A DNA stretch of 64,000 bases from Bacillota bacterium (GTDB taxonomy: Bacteria > Bacillota > Clostridia > Oscillospirales > Ruminococcaceae). Under the pieces are notes generated by a model. That model ran no database searches. It saw only the letters and a program-made list of their open reading frames with translations, and was not told the DNA's origin. The position numbers and the translations under genes were made by a program. Below, piece by piece: positions 50,949 to 59,973 of this stretch (within the stretch, counting starts at the first letter, position 1; each line of letters starts with the position of its first letter). The stretch lies in assembly GCA_023460035.1 (NCBI GenBank), contig JAEWRN010000040.1:1-64000 (forward strand). Reading direction: 5' to 3'.

Positions 50949-51056
50949 TTTAAAACCTCTCTTTCCCAAAGCAAGGTTTTTTATTGTCGCAGCTGCCGGG
51001 GCAACTGCCCGCCCGCAGCGGCAAACCCATACCGGCTACGCCGGTACGGCAGGGCC

Positions 51057-52061
51057 TTAATCAATGCTGCCGGTGTCGGCAAGGTCTAAAAATACGTCGA
51101 CCCACTCGGGGTCAAACTGTTTGCCGGCATTGCTGCGAATTTCGTCAATGCAGCTTTCGTAGGGGACGGACCGCCGGTAGGACCGGCAAGAGCTCATGGC
51201 ATCGTAGGTATCGGCAATGGCAATAATGCGGGACCCCAGCGGGATGTCATACCCTGCCAGCCCCGCCGGGTAACCCTTGCCGTCAAACCGCTCGTGATGG
51301 TGCAAGATCGCGGGGATCAGCCTTTCGCCGGGGTCAAGGCTTTTCAAAATATCCGCGGCAATACGGCTGTGGTTTTTGACCAGCTCGTACTCTTCGTTTG
51401 TCAGCTTGCCGGGCTTGTTGATGATTGCATCGGGGATGCAGATCTTACCGATGTCGTGCAGCTTTGCCGCTCACTGAATGTCAAGATAGGTGCCGGTAAT
51501 ACCGTACCGGTGCTCATATAATTTTGAGGCAATTTCCGCCACACGTTTTGAATGGCCGTTGGTGTATTCGTCCCGCGCTTCCAGCACATTGGTCAGCGCT
51601 TCCATCGACGTCATCAGCAGCTGGTGGTATTGCAGGCGCATGTTTTCAAGCTCAATTTCCTGTGCGCGTGTCGAAGTTGCCTGCATTTCCTCTACGCGGC
51701 GCTTTTCTGTCACGTCACGGGTAATCACCGCCATGCCCAGCATGCTTTTGGCTGTGTCGTAAATGCCGGCATAGGTGTTTTCATACACCTTTTTGTTTAG
51801 CTGGTCGTTTACCATGCGGTGATAGGTTTTGTCCGGGTGGGCGCGCAAAAATTCAATGGCGCGTGTCACCTTTTCATGCGAAGCAGGCGTATGGCAGCCC
51901 AGCACGTTGTGCTGTAAAATGTCTTCTTTTTTTAAATTGCGAATCTGCTCTGCGGCGGGGTTGACAAAAATAATTTTGCCCTCTGCGTCGGTGATAATAA
52001 TACCCTCAAGCAGTTGTTCGAGCAACAGGCGGTACAAATCGCTGGAAAGCTGGTTATCCAT
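51057..52061 (-). pseudogene. PAS / HD-GYP protein interrupted by an in-frame UGA
   Basis: Read as one frame of 335 codons: a PAS domain (about 8-125, 'GIIITDAEGKIIFVNPAAEQIRNL'), a coiled-coil linker, then an HD-GYP domain with 'NGHSKRVAEIASKLYEH', 'LHDIGK' and 'HHERFDGKGYPAGL'. Codon 197 (51471-51473) is TGA, in the exact place where the family has a helix before the HD motif ('YLDIQ-stop-AAKLHDIGK'); the frame is otherwise intact on both sides. A single TGG (Trp) to TGA change would explain it. UGA is a normal stop elsewhere in the window. HD-GYP proteins hydrolyse cyclic di-GMP; here the product would be a PAS fragment lacking the active site. Confidence 0.85.
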
Positions 52062-52224
52062 AAATCAAAGCCTCCTGTACGGGGCCGGATGCAACATAAA
52101 GAAGCAATACCGAACTGCGGGTTAAAAACGATTCTTATTTGACATATAATACCACAAAAAACACGCCGATACAACACGGCGTGGTAAAAACGAAGAAAAG
52201 TTCATTGTGCATGCAAAGAGGACC

Positions 52225-54786
52225 CTAAACCGGTTCGTCAGTCTGTGCCAGCATGGCGACAAAGGCATCGACGATTCTGGGGTCCAGCTGCCCGCCGGCA
52301 ACGCGGCGCAGCTCTGTAATGGCAGCTTCTTTTGTTAGTTTGGCACCGTATAAACCGTTCGTAATTACGTCATACACATCTGCCGCCAGTAAGATACGCG
52401 ACAGCAACGGTATTTTGACACCGGAAAACCCGCTGGGGTAGCCCTTGCCGTCCCAGCGCTCATGGTGGCACAGTACCTCATTGGCAAGGTATGAAAGCTC
52501 GGGGGATGCACTGACAATATGATACCCGGCTTCCGCGTGGCGTTTCATGTTTTCACACTCTTCCGCGTTAAGTGGGCCTTTTTTATTCAGTATGTCGTCT
52601 GGTACTGAAATTTTGCCGATGTCATGTATTTTGCCTAGCAGCGCAAGGTCGTCCAACTGGGCAGGGGGGAGACCAAGCTGTCGGCCAATCTGCCTGCACA
52701 GCGAAGACACCCGGTTGGAATGGGCTTCTTCCGCCTGGTTTTTTTCATGCAGTACCTGCAAAATGGTCTGCACGGCAGCGCTTTTCATGCTGCGGCTCTC
52801 CAGCAGCTTTGTACGGTACATCGTGTCGTCTGCCCGGCGCAGCACATCCATAATGTCTTCGCCGGTTGCGGTTTTGCTTGCGGTGCCAAGTGAAATGGAC
52901 AAGGTGACGTTGCTGATTTGGGTGGCAGCACATTTTTCACGGATGCGCCGGGCGATGGCGTTTGCGGTGTTTTCGTCTGTGCCGGGCAGCAGAATGCCGT
53001 ATTCGTCGCCGCCCCAGCGCGCCGCAATGTCATTTTGCCGCACACTTTGGCGAATAATGTCTGCGGTGGTAGTCAGCAAAAGGTCGCCTGCCAAATGGCC
53101 AAACGCGTCGTTGGTCAGTTTTAAGCCGTTCACATCGCCAATGATGACCGACAGCGGGTACTGCTGCTGTTCATCAAGGCGGTGCAGCTCCTCTTCAAAA
53201 AAACGGCGGTTGTACAGCCCGGTCAACTTGTCGTGGTAGGTGAGGAACCGAATTTCCCGCTCGTCCCGGTTTTTCTGGGTAATATCCTTAAAGGTAAAAA
53301 TATAGCCCAAAATATGCCCCTCGGTAGACTGTATGGCAGAAGCGCCAATGTCAAGGTCGACGGTGGTGCCGTCGCTGTGGGTAAAATGCAGGTTTTCGGC
53401 GTAAACACCGCGCTCTAGCACCTGCTTGCCCAACGGCAGTTGCAGCGTAACGGGATAATTGCCGCTGGAAACGAAGCGGTATACTTCGCTGATTGGCAGC
53501 CCGCCCGGGGCTCTGTCAATGAAAGCAAGCCTCTGTGCCGGTTTGTTTGCAAACCGGATACGCCCGTCGGGGTAAGTGGCAACAATGCCGTCACGAAGCG
53601 AAAACAGGGTGGTTTCAAACCACTGTTTTTCTTGGCGCAGCGCATTTTCAGCCCGGCGGCGCAGCAGTAGCTGCAACCCGCTTTTGGTGAACAATTGCAG
53701 TTGAAGCTGGTCAAGGGCGTCAAACGGGGTGGCCTTGTTGCCCACACAAATCAAAGCGATGGGGGTGCCCTCGTCACGTATCGGCAAAATCATCAGGTTG
53801 GGTATGCTGCTGTTTGGGTCAAAGCACAGGTTTTGCTCGTGCAATTGCCCCGCGTCGTTGAAAATCCTCACTTCTTCGTCGGCCAAAATACCCAGCAACA
53901 GCGGGTTTTGCTGGTAAGCTTCTAGCGGGCAGGCGCTGGCCTCCCGCCCATTTTTACAGGTCGCAAGCGCCAGCTTGCTGCCGCTCTCGTCCACAAAAAA
54001 CACATATCCGTCAGAGCAGCCAATTAAGGCAAGTGCCTCGTCTAACAAAAGGTCCAGCAGCTCTTTTTCGCTTTTGGGCCGAAAAGCGGAAACTCGTTGC
54101 AACGCCTCATACCGCAGTATTGTGTTTTGCTGAGCAAAAACCGCCTGTTTTTGCCCGGTGATGTCGCGTGCAGTGGAATAAATAATGTTGCCAAGCGGTG
54201 GGGACGACTGCCATTCAATGTAACGGTATTCCCCGTTTTTACACAGGTAACGGTTGACAAACCCGTTGATGCGGGCGTTGGTGTTGAGCGACTGTGCAAT
54301 GTCAATTGTTTCTTGCTGGTCGTCCGGGTGCACAAACTCTAAAAAGCGGTGGCCAACCAGTTCTTTTGTTTCATAGCCCAGGGTCTTTTCAAAAGCGGGG
54401 TTGACCCGCAAAAAATAGCCCTCCGGGTTGGTGCAGCACATCATGTCGGCATTAATTTCAAAAAAAACATCCAGCTCGTGCTCCGCCTTGCTGCGCCGGT
54501 TTTCTACAAAATACCGCATGACGGCGATGAAGAAAAAGATGATCACCTCGGCAATTGACTCTGCGATGGCAAGGGGGTCTTTATTGATAAAAACAGGTAT
54601 CATTAATGCCGCCAGCAAAATAAGGGCTGCATAAACAAGGCCCCGCCTGCGGTAAAAAATAACCGCCACCACGCTGGGCACAATTAAAAAAATTGAAACG
54701 ACGTGGTAAGCCGCTTGCTGTGCAAACAAAAAGCAGATGAGCAGCGCAAAAAAGACGAGCAGGCCAAAACCGATGTTCTTTTTCAT
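52225..54786 (-). CDS. Membrane PAS-GAF-PAS-GGDEF-HD-GYP signalling protein
   Basis: 853 residues. Membrane segments in the first about 95 residues, PAS (about 105-215, 'ADMMCCTNPEGYFLRVNPAFEKTLGYE'), GAF (about 230-395), PAS (about 400-515), GGDEF (about 520-685, active-site GGDEY near 592) and HD-GYP (about 690-853, HD near 719 and 'HHERWDGKGYPSG'). It could both make and break cyclic di-GMP. Both active-site motifs look intact. The start is ATG 54786 behind AGAGGA; the frame is open 73 more codons but that part holds the promoter. Confidence 0.92.
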   Translation of the reverse strand: MKKNIGFGLLVFFALLICFLFAQQAAYHVVSIFLIVPSVVAVIFYRRRGLVYAALILLAALMIPVFINKDPLAIAESIAEVIIFFFIAVMRYFVENRRSKAEHELDVFFEINADMMCCTNPEGYFLRVNPAFEKTLGYETKELVGHRFLEFVHPDDQQETIDIAQSLNTNARINGFVNRYLCKNGEYRYIEWQSSPPLGNIIYSTARDITGQKQAVFAQQNTILRYEALQRVSAFRPKSEKELLDLLLDEALALIGCSDGYVFFVDESGSKLALATCKNGREASACPLEAYQQNPLLLGILADEEVRIFNDAGQLHEQNLCFDPNSSIPNLMILPIRDEGTPIALICVGNKATPFDALDQLQLQLFTKSGLQLLLRRRAENALRQEKQWFETTLFSLRDGIVATYPDGRIRFANKPAQRLAFIDRAPGGLPISEVYRFVSSGNYPVTLQLPLGKQVLERGVYAENLHFTHSDGTTVDLDIGASAIQSTEGHILGYIFTFKDITQKNRDEREIRFLTYHDKLTGLYNRRFFEEELHRLDEQQQYPLSVIIGDVNGLKLTNDAFGHLAGDLLLTTTADIIRQSVRQNDIAARWGGDEYGILLPGTDENTANAIARRIREKCAATQISNVTLSISLGTASKTATGEDIMDVLRRADDTMYRTKLLESRSMKSAAVQTILQVLHEKNQAEEAHSNRVSSLCRQIGRQLGLPPAQLDDLALLGKIHDIGKISVPDDILNKKGPLNAEECENMKRHAEAGYHIVSASPELSYLANEVLCHHERWDGKGYPSGFSGVKIPLLSRILLAADVYDVITNGLYGAKLTKEAAITELRRVAGGQLDPRIVDAFVAMLAQTDEPV

Positions 54787-55132
54787 GTGCGTTCCTCTTG
54801 TTGTGGGCTGTGGGTGGGGCGGCAGCCGGGGGGAAGCCCTGCGCCGGCTGGGCCAAAATAATACAGAAAGCCTGCCAAAGGCACAGTAAAATGGCACTGG
54901 GCAGAGAATGTTGCCAGGCTTTTTGCCTGGTTTGCTTATGTTTATTATAAGAGTTTTCTTGTATAGATTCAATGAAAAATGGTGAAAAACGACAAAAGAC
55001 ACCAAAAATCACCGTAAAAAGACTGACTGTAGCACCGCTGTAGCACAAAGTGCTTGACAGGGTGGCAGGATTTTGTATAATGGTTTCATTAGAAACCGTT
55101 TATAAAGAAACTATTTAAAAGGGGGTGAAAGC
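54787..55132. promoter_or_regulatory. Promoter region between the GGDEF/HD-GYP gene and the MarR gene
   Basis: 346 bases. On the minus strand TTGAAT (54967-54972), 17 bases, TATAAT (54944-54949) drives the signalling gene, leaving a leader of about 150 bases with a hairpin GCCAGGC/GCCTGG. The leader does not show the conserved bases of a cyclic di-GMP riboswitch. The plus-strand half holds the marR promoter and operator listed separately. Confidence 0.65.
55054..55111 (+). promoter_or_regulatory. MarR-type promoter with two operator palindromes
   Basis: TTGACA (55054-55059), 16 bases, TATAAT (55076-55081). Directly after the -10 box is the perfect palindrome GGTTTC-ATTA-GAAACC (55082-55097), then a second related site GTTT...AAAC (55098-55111). 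Both cover the start of transcription, so the regulator encoded just downstream very likely represses itself and the pump. Confidence 0.82.
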
Positions 55133-55573
55133 TTGCTTACCAATACAGAGCTGCTGCAAAATGTACAGCTGGTCATGCAGTTGCTTGACCACAGTGCGCG
55201 CAGCCTGACAGAAAAACATGGCCTTTCACAGGCGGAAGCCAACGTGCTGATGTTTTTGGTCAACAACCCCGGCAAAGACACCGCAACCGATATTGTAGAG
55301 CTGCGCATGCTGCCCAAAGCCAATGTTTCCAAAGCGGTGGACGGGCTGATACAAAAAAAGCTGCTGCTGCGCAGGCCGGACACTGCCGACCGGCGGCGGG
55401 TGCACCTGGTGCTGACCCCCGCGGGGGCGGCGCTGACCGCCGAGGTGCAGGCTGTAAAAGAACGCTTTCTCGACGATTTGTTTTTTGGCTTTACCCCGCA
55501 GCAGCGTGACCAATATGCCACTTTGAACGCCCGCATTGCAGAAAACGCCCGCACCGCACTGGAAAGGAAGTAA
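55133..55573 (+). CDS. MarR-family transcriptional regulator
   Basis: 146 residues. Winged helix with 'GLSQAEANVLMFLVNNPGKDTATDIVELRMLPKANVSKAVDGLIQKKLLLRRPDTADRRRVHLVLTP' spread over about 31-98 in order, including the DxRRxH wing (99 region). MarR dimers bind short palindromes and are released by small phenolic or drug-like molecules. TTG start 55133 behind GGGGGTG. The MATE pump gene follows after eight bases, a classic repressor-pump pair. Confidence 0.93.
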   Translation: MLTNTELLQNVQLVMQLLDHSARSLTEKHGLSQAEANVLMFLVNNPGKDTATDIVELRMLPKANVSKAVDGLIQKKLLLRRPDTADRRRVHLVLTPAGAALTAEVQAVKERFLDDLFFGFTPQQRDQYATLNARIAENARTALERK

Positions 55574-55581
55574 TACCCCAC

Positions 55582-56970
55582 ATGCAGCAAAATAACCAAT
55601 TTCTCGGTACCGACCCCATCCCCCGCCTGCTGCGCAGGCTTGCCGTGCCCACCGTCACGGCACAGCTGATCAACATGCTGTACAACATTGTGGACCGCAT
55701 TTATATCGGGCACATGCCGGTGGACGGTGCCCTTGCCCTGACAGGGGTAGGCGTGTGTATGCCGGTCATCATGATCGTCGCCGCTTTTGCCTCGCTGGTC
55801 GCATCCGGCGGGGCACCCCGCGCGTCAATTGCCATGGGGCGCGGCGATGAAGAGGAGGCACAAAAAATACTGGGCAGCAGCTTTTTATTTCAGGTGCTCA
55901 TTTCACTGCTGCTCAGTGCGGTACTGCTGGTTTGGGGCAGGCCCGTTTTACTGGCTTTCGGTGCCAGTGAAAACACCATTGGCTATGCGACCGATTACCT
56001 CAGCATTTACGCCCTTGGCACGCTGTTTGTACAGCTGACGCTGGGCATGAACGCGTTTATCACCGCGCAGGGGTTTACAAAAATCAGCATGGTTTCGGTG
56101 GTAATCGGCGCGGTGTGCAACATTGTGCTGGACCCCATTTTCATCTATGCGTTTGGCATGGGGGTGCGGGGTGCCGCGCTGGCCACCATTTTGTCGCAGG
56201 CGGTGTCCTGCTGCTGGGTGCTGGTGTTTTTGACCGGCAAAAAAACACTGCTGCGGCTGCAGCGCCGCAACCTGCGGCTTTCGCCGCGCATTTTGCTGCC
56301 CTGTCTTGCGCTGGGGCTGGCGCCGTTTATCATGGGGGCAAGCGAAAGTGTGATTGCCGTTTGCTACAACTCTTCACTGCTGGCCGCCGGCGGCGATATT
56401 GCGGTGGGCGCAATGACCATTCTTACCAGTGTGATGCAGTTTGCCCTGCTGCCGTTGCAAGGGCTGGGGCAGGGCGCCCAGCCAATTGCAAGCTATAATT
56501 ACGGTGCCAAAAACCCACAGCGGGTGCGCGCGACCTTTTGGCTGCTGCTGAGGGTCAGCCTGCTGTATTCGGCGGTGTTTTGGGCCTTGCTGATGCTGGC
56601 GCCACAGGTGTTTGTGGGTATGTTTACGGCCGATGCCGCACTGGCCGCCTTTACCATCAATGCAATGCGGGTCTACTTTGCCGTGCTGCTGGTGTTTGGG
56701 CTGCAGGTTGCCTGCCAGATGACCTTTATCGCAATCGGCAGTGCCAAGGCCTCAATCACTGTGGCGGTGATGCGCAAGTTTGTGCTGCTGATCCCGCTGA
56801 TCTACCTGCTGCCGCGGCTGTTTAGTGCCGCCCCCACAACGGCAATTTATGCAGCAGAGCCGGTGGCAGACCTGCTGGCCGTCACCTTTACCGCGGTGCT
56901 GTTTGGCATACAGTTTAAAAAGAGCATGAAAAAGCTGGAAAGTGAACGGCAGGCGCCGGCGGCGCAGTAA
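55582..56970 (+). CDS. MATE-family multidrug efflux transporter
   Basis: 462 residues, 12 membrane segments in two MatE repeats (about 15-175 and 240-400). Typical 'GTDPIPRLLRRLAVPTVTAQLINMLYNIVDRIYIGH' order at the N-terminus and 'LQGLGQGAQPIASYNYGA' near 293. Na+- or H+-driven export of cationic drugs. Under the MarR-family regulator. GGAAAGGAAG supplies the ribosome site. Confidence 0.94.
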   Translation: MQQNNQFLGTDPIPRLLRRLAVPTVTAQLINMLYNIVDRIYIGHMPVDGALALTGVGVCMPVIMIVAAFASLVASGGAPRASIAMGRGDEEEAQKILGSSFLFQVLISLLLSAVLLVWGRPVLLAFGASENTIGYATDYLSIYALGTLFVQLTLGMNAFITAQGFTKISMVSVVIGAVCNIVLDPIFIYAFGMGVRGAALATILSQAVSCCWVLVFLTGKKTLLRLQRRNLRLSPRILLPCLALGLAPFIMGASESVIAVCYNSSLLAAGGDIAVGAMTILTSVMQFALLPLQGLGQGAQPIASYNYGAKNPQRVRATFWLLLRVSLLYSAVFWALLMLAPQVFVGMFTADAALAAFTINAMRVYFAVLLVFGLQVACQMTFIAIGSAKASITVAVMRKFVLLIPLIYLLPRLFSAAPTTAIYAAEPVADLLAVTFTAVLFGIQFKKSMKKLESERQAPAAQ

Positions 56971-57126
56971 ACCGATGTCGCGTACCCGCGCCGGCGGCAC
57001 CGGCAGCCGCAGCATGAAAAACAGTATCACAAAATGGTTTTGCATCCCCGTTTGCTTTGCGCTACACTGGGTACCGGTGCATAGCAGAACAAATGCCGCA
57101 CAGGCAAAACGAAGGGATGATGCCGG

Positions 57127-58221
57127 GTGAAAATAGAGGACATCAGGGTGGGCAGTGTGCGCGTGCCGCTGAAAACCCCGTTTAAAACCGCGCTGCGCAC
57201 GGTAGACGCGGTGGAGGATATACTGGTTTGCGTCACGGCTTTTGGCGGGCTGGCAGGCTGGGGCGAAGCCCCACCCACGGCAGCTATCACCGGCGAAACA
57301 AACGCGTCAATCAAAGCGGCGATTCTGGGCCATATCCGCCCCGCCCTTTTAGGCAAAGACCTTGACTCGTTTGAAGAGGTGCAAGCAGCATTGCACGGCG
57401 CCATTGTGGGTAATACCTCGGCCAAGGCCGCCGTGGATATGGCACTTTACGACCTGTTTGCCCAAAGCTGCAACCAGCCGCTGTACCGGCTGCTTGGCGG
57501 TGCGCGCAGCGAGCTTGAAACCGATTTGACCATTTCGCTGAACGAGCCGCAGCAGATGGTGCAGGACAGCCTTGCCGCCGTGCAGGCGGGGTACCGCATT
57601 TTAAAAGTAAAGGTGGGCAAGGGCGGCGACGATGTGCAGCGCATACGCGCCGTGCGGCAGGCCGTCGGGGTTAAGGTGCGCTTGCGGGTGGATGCAAACC
57701 AGGGCTGGCAGGCAAAGCAGGCCGTGCGCCTGATACGGCAGATGGAGGATGCGGGGCTGGATATCGACCTTGTGGAGCAGCCGGTGCCCGCGCACGATTT
57801 ACAGGGCCTTGCCGAGGTTACACGCCAGGTGGACACCCCGATTTTGGCCGACGAAAGTGTTTTTTCTGCGCAAAACGCGCTAAAGGTATTGCAGTGCCAC
57901 GCGGCGGATTATATCAATATCAAGCTGATGAAAACCGGTGGCATTGCCAAAGCCTTGCAAATTTGCACATTAGCCGAGCTATATGGTGTGCAGTGCATGG
58001 TGGGCTGTATGCTGGAAAGCCGGCTTTCGGTCAGCGCCGCCGCCCATTTGGCCGCCGCGCGGCAGGTGGTGACGATGGTGGACCTGGACGGGCCGGGGCT
58101 GTGCGCAGCCGACCCGTTTACCGGGGGCCCGGTGTTTGACGGGCCGCGCATTTTACTTGGCACCGCCCCCGGTATGGGGGTAGAACCGACGACCGGTTAT
58201 CTAGAGGAGGAAGCAGAATGA
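57127..58221 (+). CDS. Dipeptide epimerase, L-Ala-D/L-Glu type (enolase superfamily)
   Basis: 364 residues. The catalytic Lys pair and metal ligands are present: 'LKVKVGKG' (about 159-166, KxK), 'RVDANQGW' (about 189), 'LVEQPV' (about 217), 'ILADESVF' (about 241) and 'NIKLMKTGGI' (about 265), with the C-terminal 'DLDGPG' that marks dipeptide epimerases. It converts L-Ala-D-Glu from murein peptides to L-Ala-L-Glu so that peptidases can use it. GTG start. The GNAT gene overlaps its stop codon. Proximity to murQ supports a role in peptidoglycan recycling. Confidence 0.9.
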   Translation: MKIEDIRVGSVRVPLKTPFKTALRTVDAVEDILVCVTAFGGLAGWGEAPPTAAITGETNASIKAAILGHIRPALLGKDLDSFEEVQAALHGAIVGNTSAKAAVDMALYDLFAQSCNQPLYRLLGGARSELETDLTISLNEPQQMVQDSLAAVQAGYRILKVKVGKGGDDVQRIRAVRQAVGVKVRLRVDANQGWQAKQAVRLIRQMEDAGLDIDLVEQPVPAHDLQGLAEVTRQVDTPILADESVFSAQNALKVLQCHAADYINIKLMKTGGIAKALQICTLAELYGVQCMVGCMLESRLSVSAAAHLAAARQVVTMVDLDGPGLCAADPFTGGPVFDGPRILLGTAPGMGVEPTTGYLEEEAE

Positions 58222-58706
58222 CACAGTTTAAACTGCGCAGGGCAGAAAAGCGCGACCTTGCGGCGTGTGGGCAGATGGCAAACGGCAGCACAATAGAGCA
58301 ATATTACTTTTCGCAGCCCGGTGCGTTTCAGCGCGCGGTCGACAAGGCGTTTGCCGCAGAGCTGCTGTATGTGGCGGTGGATGAAGCCGATGCGCCGGTG
58401 GGGCTGATGAAAATTCTGCCGTCGGGCTTTTGCGGCCTGTACCCCTACCTTTCGCTGCTCAGCGTGGCCCCGGCATGGCGCAAGCAGGGGGTGGGCAGCT
58501 TTTTGCTGGCCCAGTTTGAAGAGCTGTCGCGGGGGCAGGGCGCAAAAAAGGTGACGCTGATGGTCAGCCACTTTAACCTGCAGGCAAAAGCGCTGTACGA
58601 GCGCAAGGGCTACTGTGCGCTGGGGCTGATTGAAAATGCGGTGCACCCCGGCATTGGGGAGTGGCTGATGATCAAAACACTGGCCCAGCCGTGCACTGCA
58701 GACTAA
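58218..58706 (+). CDS. GNAT-family N-acetyltransferase
   Basis: 162 residues. GNAT fold with the acetyl-CoA loop 'SVAPAWRKQGVGSFLLAQFEELS' (about 92-114, Q/RxxGxG/A form) and 'LYERKGYCALG' near 137. The substrate is unknown; coupling to the dipeptide epimerase by ATGA overlap suggests a peptide or amino-sugar substrate. GGAGGAAG ribosome site. Ends in a terminator. Confidence 0.88.
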   Translation: MTQFKLRRAEKRDLAACGQMANGSTIEQYYFSQPGAFQRAVDKAFAAELLYVAVDEADAPVGLMKILPSGFCGLYPYLSLLSVAPAWRKQGVGSFLLAQFEELSRGQGAKKVTLMVSHFNLQAKALYERKGYCALGLIENAVHPGIGEWLMIKTLAQPCTAD

Positions 58707-58737
58707 CCCCCGGTGGTACAATAAAACAAAAAATAGC

Positions 58738-58783
58738 AGGCAGGCGTTTGCCCCAACACCGGGCAAGCGCCTGCCTTTTTGTA
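58738..58783 (+). terminator. Terminator after the epimerase-GNAT pair
   Basis: GGCAGGCG/CGCCTGCC with inner TTGCCC/GGGCAA pairing and a five-base T tail. Confidence 0.88.
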
Positions 58784-59067
58784 TCGGGTGGGGCGGCGCG
58801 AAACAATATTTGAATACTTTTGACAAAAAAGAAACAATTTGGGCAGCAAAACAGGTAAAATTGTACCAGATGGTGAAACGAAGTATCATAAAATTTAAAA
58901 ATGTAGACATAAAGTATCTAACGCGGTATATTGGTTTTGGAGAAAGCGATTGTCCGAATAAAAGGTGGTGCCGGCGGTGCCTTGCGCAAAGCCATGGCGG
59001 CATTTGTTTTAAAAGGTGGGCAGCTTTTTACAAACCAGTATACAGGTAACGGCCGAATGTCAGGTAA
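58784..59067 (+). promoter_or_regulatory. Upstream region of murR
   Basis: AT-rich. Candidate promoter TTGTAC (58861-58866), 17 bases, TATCAT (58884-58889), with direct repeats of AAGTATC (58881 and about 58913) that may bind a regulator. An open frame at 58810-59049 looks accidental and has no ribosome site. Confidence 0.45.
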
Positions 59068-59973
59068 ATGAATATGAAAAGCGTGATTGTAAGAGCAAAA
59101 GAATATTTAAAACAGGCGAGCGAGACCGAAAAGGGCATCATTCGCTTTATTCTCAGCGACCCGGAACGCGCGTCCCATATGGGTACGCACGAACTGGCAA
59201 GGGTGGTGTTTGCCTCCCCTTCGACCATTGGCAGGCTGTGCCGCAAAATTGGCTTTGACGATTACCGCGAATACCAGCGTGCGCTGGCGTGTGAGCTTGC
59301 GCTGCGCGAGGGCGTGGTGATTGAGAGCGATTTTGAAATTGGCGAACAGGACAGCATCGAGACCATCATCAGTAAAACGGTCTCGCGCAGCAACGCGTCG
59401 CTGGAGGACACCCAAAGCCTGATTGACAGCCGGGTGGTAGAGCAGTGTGTGGGGCTGATGGCGCGGGCCGACAGCATGACCTTTTTTGGTGTCGGCGCTT
59501 CGCTGCTGGTGGCAAAGGATGCGTTTTTTAAATTCATCCGCGTCAAAAAGCATTGCCAGATTTCGGACGATTTTGATTTGCAGCTTGTGATGGCAAAAAC
59601 CATGACGCCAAGCGACGTGGCGGTGCTGATCAGCTATTCCGGCAAGACAAAGGCGACGGTGGACTGTGCAAAGCAGCTGAAAGCAAACGGGGTGCCGGTT
59701 ATTGCAATCACCTGTTTTGTAGAGTCGGAGCTGTCGAAGCTGGCGGACTATAACCTGTATGTCAGCGCAACGGAATACGAGTTTACGTCGGGCAAATTCA
59801 CCTCCCGTCTGTCACAGCTGCTGGTGATTGATATTCTTTACCTTGCCTACATTCAGGCGACCTATTCTACCAGCCAGACCGCGCTGATTGCAACGCATAT
59901 TGACAAACGTGACAAAGGGGAAGCAGAAGATGGCGAAGCTGAATTTGAATGCATTGACGACGGAGACGCGTAA
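59068..59973 (+). CDS. MurR/RpiR-family transcriptional regulator
   Basis: About 301 residues. An N-terminal HTH_6 domain (about 10-85, 'TEKGIIRFILSDPERASHMGTHELARVVFASPSTIGRLCRKIGF' in order) is followed by a SIS sugar-phosphate-binding domain (about 125-260, 'MTFFGVGASLLVAKDAFFKF', 'VLISYSGKTKATVDCAKQLK'). MurR represses MurNAc genes until MurNAc-6-phosphate binds. The first ATG (59068) or the second (59074) may start it; the SD is weak. Its end overlaps murQ by 44 bases. Confidence 0.92.
   Translation: MNMKSVIVRAKEYLKQASETEKGIIRFILSDPERASHMGTHELARVVFASPSTIGRLCRKIGFDDYREYQRALACELALREGVVIESDFEIGEQDSIETIISKTVSRSNASLEDTQSLIDSRVVEQCVGLMARADSMTFFGVGASLLVAKDAFFKFIRVKKHCQISDDFDLQLVMAKTMTPSDVAVLISYSGKTKATVDCAKQLKANGVPVIAITCFVESELSKLADYNLYVSATEYEFTSGKFTSRLSQLLVIDILYLAYIQATYSTSQTALIATHIDKRDKGEAEDGEAEFECIDDGDA

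Noticed and set aside
54787..54936. Cyclic di-GMP riboswitch in the leader of the GGDEF/HD-GYP gene
   Set aside because: A hairpin exists, but the conserved GEMM bases are not present.
58810..59049. 79-codon frame before murR
   Set aside because: Overlaps the likely promoter, no ribosome site; treated as chance.
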